A stretch of 64,000 nt of DNA from assembly GCA_964019165.1 (NCBI GenBank), contig OZ025267.1, forward strand, positions 1,531,001 to 1,595,000, written 5' to 3'. Made by a program: the position numbers and the translations under genes. Shown piece by piece: positions 12,005 through 64,000 of the stretch. Within the stretch, counting starts at the first letter, position 1. Each line of letters begins with the position of its first letter. Source of the stretch: Mastigias papua (taxonomy: Eukaryota > Cnidaria > Scyphozoa > Rhizostomeae > Mastigiidae). The notes beneath the pieces were generated by a model. It ran no database searches and had not been told where the DNA came from. It saw nothing but the letters and a program-made list of their open reading frames with translations.

Positions 12005-12461
12005 CACGCTTTTTTTATAAAGAACCAAGCTAAAGGCCTAGTTCTAAAAGTTCTTTATTTTCGGACCTCTTTTTATCAAATTCTAGTACTAAAGGTCCCT
12101 TAATAGTTCCTTAGTTTTCACTGCACATAGAGTGCCACAAAATGGCACTGACACTAGAAAAGCATTGAAATTCTGAATTTTACCTTTAATTCTGGCTAGA
12201 ACTCAACCTTAAAAGCACAAATGCGACAGGAAATAAATTTTATATATGCAAAAGCATAATTTCAATCAAGAAGTATCATGTATATTCCATTGATATCATC
12301 CAATGTAATGTAGTCTTCACTTGCATCTGAGTACAGCACTCGAAATTTGAAAATGAAAAGTCCCTTAGGGATTTTTCCTGTAGTAGTATAAGTTCTTTAG
12401 ATATTTCGGCCTTCTACATGTAGGTTCCTTATAAAGTGGTTCCTTATAAAAAAAGCATGTG
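12005..12461. mobile_element. Mariner-type MITE (complete), TA target site
   Basis: A 457-bp non-autonomous element. The left end CACGCTTTTTTTATAA... and right end ...TTATAAAAAAAGCATGTG are imperfect inverted repeats, flanked on both sides by TA (12003-12004, 12462-12463), as for Tc1/mariner insertions. There is no ORF. Related copies are at 37033-37589 (complete), about 51900-52370 (diverged) and 6594-6700 (fragment). Confidence 0.65.
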
Positions 12462-12463
12462 TA

Positions 12464-13229
12464 AGATCTTTTTTTTAATGTTTGCTGATCGTTAGTAGAT
12501 TTGAGGTCCTCTAAGCTCTGGTCCTCTACACGATTCCAAAGTTTACCATATTAGGCAATGTCATATCATTTGCTAAACCTGTCAGTGTTTGCGCATTGTT
12601 TTGTATATGTGTCAATAAATTACTGGCTAGTCAATAATGGATATGTACAGCGAAGAGTCATTAAATTTCCTGGCTTTTTCTCGTCTTTCTTGTTCTAGAA
12701 TAAATATTTTTAATGGTGTCTTGTTGAAGCAGATGTGAGCCTTGTTTCCCTGTAACTAATCATCTTGATCAATCTTGAGGTAATTTTCCTTGCTAACTTG
12801 CCAATCGAGATTAATATGTTGACACTACATCCATACCAGGTGGCATTCAGTTGTTGTAATCAACTTAACTTTGTGTAGTTATGTCAAGGCTTGAAGAATT
12901 ATTTCATGTGAAATTTCTTCACAGATTGATAGTTTGTAGCATAGTTGTTGTATGGTATAGAAATCCCAACCTTCCGCCCCATTTTCAGTTCCTACATTGA
13001 GGAGTGCCTATAAAGCATAACGCTGAAAAAGTTTTGGATTTCAGTAGTATATGTCTATATTTTTATATTTGATTTCATGTAGACTGTTATTTTGGATTGT
13101 AGTAGGACTGTATGATATTCTGGATGGATTGTAATTACATATCTGTATAGTACTGTAGACATAAATTAGCTTCTATTATTAACTATACTTTTTTCAGCCT
13201 ACTGTAAATAAATCGATTATTTTGTATCA
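12464..13229. other. Intergenic, no gene recognised
   Basis: AT-rich. No domain-bearing ORF and no repeat family recognised. Confidence 0.45.
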
Positions 13230-13708
13230 CATCTTATAGAGAGATAATGATAATAATAATGATAATAATAACGAATATTTAACAGATCCATTGCAGATAG
13301 CTTTTCGCTGTTTAAGTTACAATATGTAAATACAGTTCGCTAAGGGATGAAAAGTAAACAGTTATAATGAACTCCAAAAGGAAAACCAATATTTCTAAAA
13401 AGTTAGTTGCGCTACTCTGCGCTACTGATCAGTTGTTTCTTTGACAGGGAAAGAAAAGTTTTGTAGTTTGAACAGTTCCTTATTACATCTTGCAGAGAGT
13501 TAAAAATTCTGGCTGCATTGTCTTGAAAGGTTCCACTCTCCCTAGGTATTTCTAGCGATATTGTGCAGTTCGATCTCAATTCTCTTTTATTTCTCCTTAC
13601 ATTTAATTGTAAATAGTCAGGCCATGTATCCGAATTTAAGGCCTCGAAAATCTGTTTAAGGAGACTGAGGTCTCTTCTCAGTTCTATTGGAAGCCACCCT
13701 AACTTCAA
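13230..13708 (-). mobile_element. 5'-truncated LINE C-terminus (CR1/L2-like)
   Basis: A minus-strand frame of 98 codons begins with LGWLPIELRRDLSLLKQIFE and runs to a GTFQDNAARIFNSL segment shortly before its end. These are the W-L-P-hxxR-x-x-F-x-L opening and G-T-F-x-x-x-A-A-x-x-F-N-x-L-P close typical of the region after the reverse transcriptase in CR1/L2-like LINEs. The fragment ends in a TAATAA-rich 3' tail (13243-13273). No RT core is present, so it is a truncated pseudocopy. Confidence 0.7.
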
Positions 13709-15130
13709 GATTACTTATACTAGGCCATTGGTCCCAGTGGTGTACAGTCAACTTTTGTGGAAGGGGTCCTTAAGAGCGTGAAGACGTGATCCTGATTCCA
13801 TTCCATTAGTCTTGGTTTTATCGGAGATGCACTGTTATCAGTGTTATGACAGAAATCCTGCATAAAATAAAAGTTTAGAATATAAATTTATGCTATGAAC
13901 ATTGAAGGAATGCTGAAACTGTTTAGTTTAGGCCAGGGGTTTCCTCACGTGTCCGGAGCCCTGCCTGCCGTTTGGTAGAAGTTGACAAAGGGAATACATT
14001 AAACGGTACTTTGAAGTCTTTCCGTTTTTTTCTTTATTGGAATAGCTTTTTGAAATGGTTATGTAGACTTTTTAACCCCAAATTTGTGCCCAGACTGGGC
14101 CATGGTAACGAGGCAGCAAAAGGTCGAATTGTTGTATTTTATCTGAAACAGATGTAGCTCGCAATGCATCTATGAAATATAGACCTGCCTAGAAGGCGAC
14201 TATTCTACACGTTATACGCGCCCCATGCGCTCTCCCCACTTGTTTATCGCGGCGCTTTTCTGGTAGTGTTTGTAGAGCGGTACAACAGTTTCGCTACATT
14301 CACTTTGCGCGTTAGCTTAACAACTGGTCATGTGTAAGCAAGTTGTTTGAAGAGACACGTTTATCCATAATAATTTTTAAGGTTTGCATAGTACCAGAGA
14401 CAGCACATGGTTGTTTTCGTTAGAGGAGGAGCATAAGGCATAGATGCCAGACGAATGGGCGCAAGAACTGACCCAAAGATATTAGGAAAACTATCAACCA
14501 TTAAGTTTTGTTCATTTTCCATAAGCTTTATGATATTTTAGTGCAAAAAGCAGCAATGAAAGAACGACGTAAATCAAATTCTCCGGGATTGCCTGAGCAG
14601 TATACGAGCAACCGAAAATTACCCTGAAATCTAGTTTTTTCATTTGAGGGTGTTGCAACCCCACACCGTCATTTGTTTCACTTCTGCGTAATATAGTATG
14701 TTGTGGCATTTCCATTGCCAAGTTCAAAAGCTAAGACTGTTTGCATAGTCGGACTTCTCTAGATCAGAAGTAAGGGATCATCAATTTTTATTATTATTTT
14801 CTCAAGTCTACAAAAAGTACACTGGGGTGGGGGGAGGGGATAATGATCTCTGTATGATTTTGGAAAAATAGTACGAATATTGTTCCGAACTGTAGTCAAC
14901 TCAATACGAGACTGGGATCAGATAACAATAACTGTCCCAGATTTTAATTTTCATCGTGATGTAGACAAGAAGTAAAAGTCTTCATTTTTAACTTGTCGCC
15001 TTTTGCTCTGTGAAAGAGGAGGGGGTCTGAAAAGAATTCCACGTTTTTAAACTTGTGAAAATGATGATAAATATAGACGACTACTAAGGGTGGCACGGAG
15101 GACATTAACCGTAGAACTATAAAGTTCTGC
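13709..15130. other. Intergenic, no gene recognised
   Basis: Mixed-composition sequence with short ORFs lacking recognisable domains. Confidence 0.4.
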
Positions 15131-15511
15131 CCCTCTTTGTATGTCCCTCTTTGTATGCCCCTCTTTGTATGTCCCTCTTTGTATGTCCCTCTTTGTATGC
15201 CCCTCTTTGTATGTCCCTCTTTGTATGTCCCTCTTTGTATGCCCCTCTTTGTATGCCCCTCCTTGTATGTCCCTCTTTGTATGCCCCTCTTTGTATGTCC
15301 CTCTTTGTATGTCCCTCTTTGTATGCCCCTCTTTGTATGTCCCTCTTTGTATGCCCCTCTTTGTATCTCCCTCTTTGTATGTCCCTCTTTGTATGCCCCT
15401 CGTTGTATGTCCCTCTTTGTATGTCCCTCTTTGTATGTCCCTCTTCGTATGCCCACCTTTGTATGTCCCTCTTTGTATGCCCCTCTTTGTATGTCCCTCT
15501 TTGTATGTCCA
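15131..15511. repeat. 14-bp minisatellite (about 27 copies)
   Basis: Unit CCCTCTTTGTATG(T/C), about 27 tandem copies with few substitutions. Because 14 is not a multiple of three and the unit lacks stops, all three plus frames and two minus frames are open (SLYVPLCMPLFVCP- or TKRGIQRGTYKEGH-like). These long ORFs are therefore not evidence of a gene. Confidence 0.95.
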
Positions 15512-18500
15512 GAAATTTGACGCAAAACCAAACAAGCGGTATCAGTATATGTATTTATGATTTTCTTTTGCTATTAGGTTTTACTCTTTGGTGCTTTATA
15601 GAAGGGGAGCACTAGAAAAGTTACGCTGTTTTACTAGGTTGTAATCTCCACCTCTTTAGTTCTGGTTACGTTCTTGCTTCCATCTCGGGTAGCTGGACTA
15701 GCCTTCTCTTGCTGTTTAGGTCTGAAAGGATCGAAGTCGACCAGTTAGCTTTCCCTTCTATTTAAAGAAGATATATCCTATGAGTAGATATATTTTCACT
15801 AGCCATTTATTACGTCAAAGCAATTGAGCTTGTGGTTGCCTTTGTCTATGATTTGAACATGATGGGTTAAGTTGAACATGATCTAGAACATGATGGGTTA
15901 TGTTCTGTGGCTTTATCCACAGATCCCTTCTGCCTAGTCTAGACAAGATGAATCAATCCAGTCAACTGATCTCTATGGCAACAAACTTGGCTGTAGAGAA
16001 CGTTTGTGCTACCAGGTGGAACCCAATGTTATTTCTTTGGGGATAACGGGATTTTAATGGCTATGAGCAGTATGAATTATCATCAAGGAGAGAATTTAGG
16101 AAAAATCACTAATACCGAACCGATATCATCGTTGTACAACATTTAAATTGAAGTGAATTTCTCCTCTCTAAATATCGGTAAGTCACTATAAATATTAGCC
16201 CCGTTAGGGTTTACCTCGCAATACAGCAGATGCTATCATCAAGCAGCTGCAATATGTCTTATTTACTCTTTATCTGTTTATTTATTCATTACCCCCCATT
16301 TATGTCAGATCACTGAATTTCTCTTGATTGCTTTCTGTGACACGCTTCTGTTGTTCAAAAGTTCTTTGATTTGCTTACTAGCTCTGATTTCTGACTGTAA
16401 ACCCATCAATATCGTTACTTTCAATGTCCAATTTAGGCAAATCTTTTTAATGATTTAGCTTCCATGCTGTAATTCTGTTTTAATTATTGCACAAGATACC
16501 ATTTTGATTGCACACCCCTTGGAGATTGTCACCATCATTTAGGAGGGCACTGCTGGACACCCCACTGTTGTCGGAGAGATTTTCTTTGCATAGGTCACTT
16601 GACAGATCCTTTCTTCCTTGCCGAAACTCCTGTCTTTGATTCTTTTGGCTGTACCATGGTTGCACGGTGTAGAAAGCAGGTCTTTGCGATCAATTGCTAC
16701 AAACCGCCATATTTTTTAGACATAATTTTTTTATTATGCAATTTAAGTCAATCAGCACCAGGCTGCACGAGCACTTAAAGTATAGACTTTCTAAATCTTC
16801 TCTAACCTGCAGAGGACGCTCACTTATTTCTTCCTGGTCAACAGCTAGGTTTCAATGTGAAAATGGCACAGGGCAAATAGTTGTTAGTTAAGCCCCCCGA
16901 TGGGGCTTGTTGTTTTCATACCATTTAGAGGGGAGGCTTATTGGTTTGAGTCCATCTAATTCTTGATCAGTTTGTCCTGGTTTACTTATTGCTATAAAGA
17001 GTTATGCATTTTTGTAAATAGTTGTTGGATTTTTAATTGATACTTTTCTGGTAATTTGGACAAAGTGGATGGTTTTTGTGTTTTTTTTTTAATATGTCGA
17101 TGAATATTTCTCAATGTAAATTCTTGTGAATACAACAGGAAAAACGCGCTATTGGGTAACTTAGCTCAGGTGGCTTTTTGTGTGATTCACACATTAACGG
17201 CAGTGATTTCCGGTGCTGATCTTGTGAGTATTATCATCTATATACTGACTATGCTCATTTGACATTGATGAGCTTTCGGGAGAGTAGTGTGGTGCAAGAA
17301 GGCACATTTCATACTACTGGAATGTCAAAAGGGGCTGGGCTGTGCCCCCAATACGCTTATAATTTTAGCAATGGGGTCGTCCCCAGAGCCCCCAGGATCG
17401 CAACCCTACTATGAAACTGTTTAGATGCTTGAGGAACCATTACAAATGGAAGTGCAGAAAGGCATGAATTGAAATAAAAACCAGCGTGAAAAAGAGAGTA
17501 TTGAGCGTTTGGGTAGTTAATGCTAATCTATTAAATACGAAGTAGATTGCAATCCTTCCACACTGCCCCATGCTCATATGACAACGGAGCAAGATCGATT
17601 TTATTTCTACTTTCAATTTTCTCTTCTCAGTTTTGAAAAAGGAGCTATTTAGGTACGCAAGTAGATATTAATACTTATCAATATGATGCGTACTGACGTC
17701 TACTCCGTTTTCAATGTTCAACAAATGTAGCGATATCGGACACGTTCATAGAAAACGATAGGACTGAGAAAGTATCCCAGCTTATTTTACCAAGAAGACT
17801 GGCACTGAGAACTATTATACGTATGGCGTAGCATCGTTTCTTTGCTCATAGAGTCTGGCCTTGCTGTTATTTTGGTTGGAGATATACTCTGAAATCTATC
17901 AGTGCTAGACAATTTGGTAACATGGCAGAAATTAGTTAGTTTCTGATTTGCTGGATGCGATAAAAGCACCAGAATAAAATTGAGAGTATTAAGGATTCAA
18001 GGTTCTTAGAAATCGTACTTGATACTCATATATGAACATCATTGACCATTGAAAAACTTGTGAGGATTACTGCAAACTTGCATCAGTTTCTAAGCGACTG
18101 TTGGTAAGATTAGTATACAAATAGCTTCAGAGCAATGCCAGTGATCTCTCAGACTCCTATATGTGAAAGAGGCTGGAAATGTTGAAATGGTGTATTACAG
18201 AGACTTGAATCGGGATACTCTCGTTCTCAGGAATCATATCAGTGTTTGCCGAGGGCTCAACAGCTGCGAAAATGCTCGATGGAAAATCTTTATCAACAGA
18301 GATTAAATTGATGAATCAGTGATCGATCGTGATCGATCATGCACCCACAACGTATTACAGCAGAGTTTAGATGCTGGTACGTAAACAGTTATTAACAGCA
18401 GCAGCAACAGCAGCAGCAACAATAACAAAAGGAACGTCGATCGGCGGTGCAGTCATAGCCAAACCTGCACCTCGATCGAACAGAGTTCGAAAAGGGAATT

Positions 18501-19683
18501 GTTTGCAAGAACAAATTCAACTTTAAACGTATGAAGTTGTCCTGGAAGGCAAAAGATGAGGGCACAGGGAAGCGGTCTAAATCTTAACGATTAGCAGTTT
18601 AAAAGATTTTGATGAGCATTTCGTAAATAATAAATGTACTGCTGTTAGAATGAAAGGCTTTTTTCTTTCATAGATAAATATCTCGACAAAAATATTGATG
18701 CTGTTCCAAACCTTCTTTTAAATGGGTATTAAGAACTCTATAGAACAAATCGTATACTCGATTTCAGAGAAATCCAGATAGTAGAAATCAGAGATGCAAT
18801 TGGCAGAACTTGAGATAACCAAAGAACTTCCCTGTTCTGTAAAAGTTCGATACGCTTGACCACCTTGTTCGTTCGTTTGACCACCATAGATTTCATGTTG
18901 GACAATGGTCGAAAGGTTTTCGAGAACTGTCTGATATATTTCAGAAGCATCCTCTAACTTTTCCATATTCGGCAAAATATCGTTACGTTTTAGGACCTCA
19001 CTGAACAGTCCAGCGAAGAAATGTTTCCTTCTCCAATTCACCCATGCGTATTTAAATACGTTCCGCCCAAGCTCTTTTTCCTGAAACTTTTTAGGAAGTT
19101 GAGACCCTCATATTTAGGCTATGGTTCTAGTCCCCAACCAGTAAAGTCTGAAAGTAGCGATAAAGATGACTGTGCAATAAAATCAAATAAAGCAGTTTTG
19201 ATGAAGGCTCATTTTCATTCCACATTTTTTTGAGTATTTCGTTCGCCCCGTTCGACCAAAGCTTAAGGTGTACATTACAGGGATTTTCACCTTTAAACTT
19301 AATTCTATCACTAGCTGCGTTTTTACGATTCAAAAGCATGACATCTCAGAAATCTAATCCTCATGGATTCAGTTCTAAGTCCTTCAGTTCTTTGTTTTTT
19401 AGGGAGAAGATCTTTGAAACTTTTCTCCTTTTCACCCAATACACTTCACATATCGACTTCTAAGTCAGTGACAGGTATTCTTTGGCCTAAATCAATCGGA
19501 AATAGCGAATTCACCGGGATTTTCTGGCCGCATCTGCTTTGATATGACATCAATTGTATGATTTTCCAGTGCATAGCCTGCTAATGCTATTCGCGCAAAG
19601 TTCTCTTGCTTTGTTGAACTGCGTTTGAGCTAGCCAATATTTAACAGTCATGAATCTTGGTCGATAATCGAGCAATTTGAAGC

Positions 19684-19685
<2 letters not shown>
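15512..19685. other. Intergenic; uncharacterised minus-strand ORF remnants at 18718-19339
   Basis: No gene can be called. Two adjacent minus-strand open frames (107 codons at 18718-19041, 70 codons at 19127-19339) could be pieces of one decayed coding unit, for instance a mobile-element protein, but I see no family signature. A small CAGCAG-rich patch lies at 18395-18425. TAF1 exons upstream of 20304 were looked for here by eye and not found. Confidence 0.35.
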
Positions 19686-19772
<87 letters not shown>

Positions 19773-19805
19773 GTGTGTGTGTGTGTGTGTGTGTGTGTTT
19801 GTGTG
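19686..19805. repeat. (TG)n microsatellite
   Basis: About 120 bp of GT repeats with one TT interruption near 19771 and a slip near 19799. Confidence 0.97.
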
Positions 19806-20303
19806 CTATTTCTTGATTTAATCCCCTTTTCTGATATACTTTTTAGTCAAACTTTCCTTCAGTGCAGTTTCCCTCTATTGCATTTAATACCTTGTTCAGA
19901 TGTGATTTCTGACATCGAGCTAGACCTTGTGCTTCTTAACTTATCCTTCTATGCAGCAGGACTGAATTTCGTACATCATACCAAAGCTATTAAACTCTGT
20001 TTAATTACTCCTGCAGGTCATAAGTACCCTCATGCGTCCTATCTAGCATCTATAGTTTCTACCTCGCTGCAGTGAAACGATTGAAATGAAACAGGTTCTG
20101 AGAAACTTCAGTTTCATGTCCCAGTTAATACGTCATCAAGATATCTCTAGATTGATCTGTGCACCTCTTGACTCCGTAGAATAACAGATCCGTCTTGTTT
20201 TGGGGGGGGGGGGTTTCTCCATTGCTCGCCACACATTGGATAATCTTGCTTTTATTATGAATGAAACTTGTCATTGTAAGAATGTAAATCGCTTTTGTAA
20301 CAG

Positions 20304-63571
<43,268 letters not shown>

Positions 63572-64000
63572 GTATGTATTATCATAGTTTATATCTTAAG
63601 ATGTTTCATGAGAAAATATCATTTGATGTTTTAGAAAATGAGTTATGAAAAGTTTTATGAAGGTTTAGTTATGTTATGATTTACTTGGTAAGCATATCCT
63701 TTTCTTATTTGCTTATATTCTTCAATTATTTTTATTATCTTTATCTTATTCCATGTACTATGTAAAGCTTTTGGAAAATGATCAATTGTGAGAAACGGGA
63801 TTGCTGCCAGGCATTTTGATCAGTCTTGAAGTGCATGTCTCAGTGTAGATAAAAGTGCCTTAAACTGCAAGTCTACGAGCGATTCTTGCTGGCCTATAAG
63901 GGAATACAGTTATTTCGAACAGAGTTTTTTGTAGTGTTTTGTGCAGCCTCATTCCCAGTGAGTCGGATTTGTATTTCACCAACTGAATGTCCTGACAACA
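63572..64000 (+). other. TAF1: TAF1 intron, continues beyond window
   Basis: No exon corresponding to the rest of bromodomain 2 is seen before the right edge. Confidence 0.6.

Noticed and set aside
14944..15615. Long overlapping ORFs on both strands (up to 195 codons) with regular repeats
   Set aside because: They are created by the 14-bp minisatellite; no start context, splice sites or flanking coding sequence support a protein.

Overview
The window looks like a metazoan nuclear genome, most likely a cnidarian (coral or anemone type) or a similar marine invertebrate. It is AT-rich and intron-bearing, crowded with microsatellites and small transposons, and carries a single-exon rhodopsin-like GPCR and a many-exon TAF1 gene. 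No bacterial or organellar signature is seen. The species is inferred from repeat families and cannot be fixed from the sequence alone.

Layout. 1-20303: an intact single-exon GPCR gene on the minus strand (1838-3112) in otherwise non-coding DNA, with truncated LINE 3' ends (about 4236-4756 and 13230-13708), a mariner-type MITE (12005-12461) and several satellite arrays. 20304-63571: the central and C-terminal part of TAF1 (largest TFIID subunit) on the plus strand. I traced 23 consecutive exons in one continuous reading frame of about 717 codons. They run from the end of the conserved DUF3591/acetyltransferase-type region, through the CCHC zinc knuckle and bromodomain 1, into bromodomain 2, which continues beyond the right edge. 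The 5' exons of TAF1 were not found in the window.

The second TAF1 intron seen here is about 20.2 kb (21354-41581) and is a transposon depot. It holds a PIF/Harbinger-like MITE, an 890-bp fold-back element, a truncated Penelope-like element, decayed LINE and SINE copies, and the most notable object: a complete 3607-bp DNA transposon (25956-29562). That element has 254-bp terminal inverted repeats that appear identical, a 6-bp target duplication (GAGTAC), an IS3EU-like DDE transposase on the plus strand and, convergent with it, an intact 427-codon ORF whose C-terminal half is an alpha-kinase domain (MHCK/eEF2K/TRPM7 family). Its K, E, D and the H...HxCxxxC zinc ligands are all visible. A protein kinase carried as cargo between transposon ends is the strongest candidate here for an undescribed system.

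A second theme is hammerhead ribozymes. Two Penelope-like fragments (about 29955-30411 plus; 52405-52830 minus) each carry the end of a GIY-YIG endonuclease ORF followed about 125 bp later by a complete minimal type-I hammerhead core. Two further loci (43588-43630, 47888-47927) are decayed solo copies. An unrelated, well-formed hammerhead sits at 55278-55317 beside a TA microsatellite. The remaining introns are mostly satellites, short non-autonomous elements and a tRNA-derived sequence.
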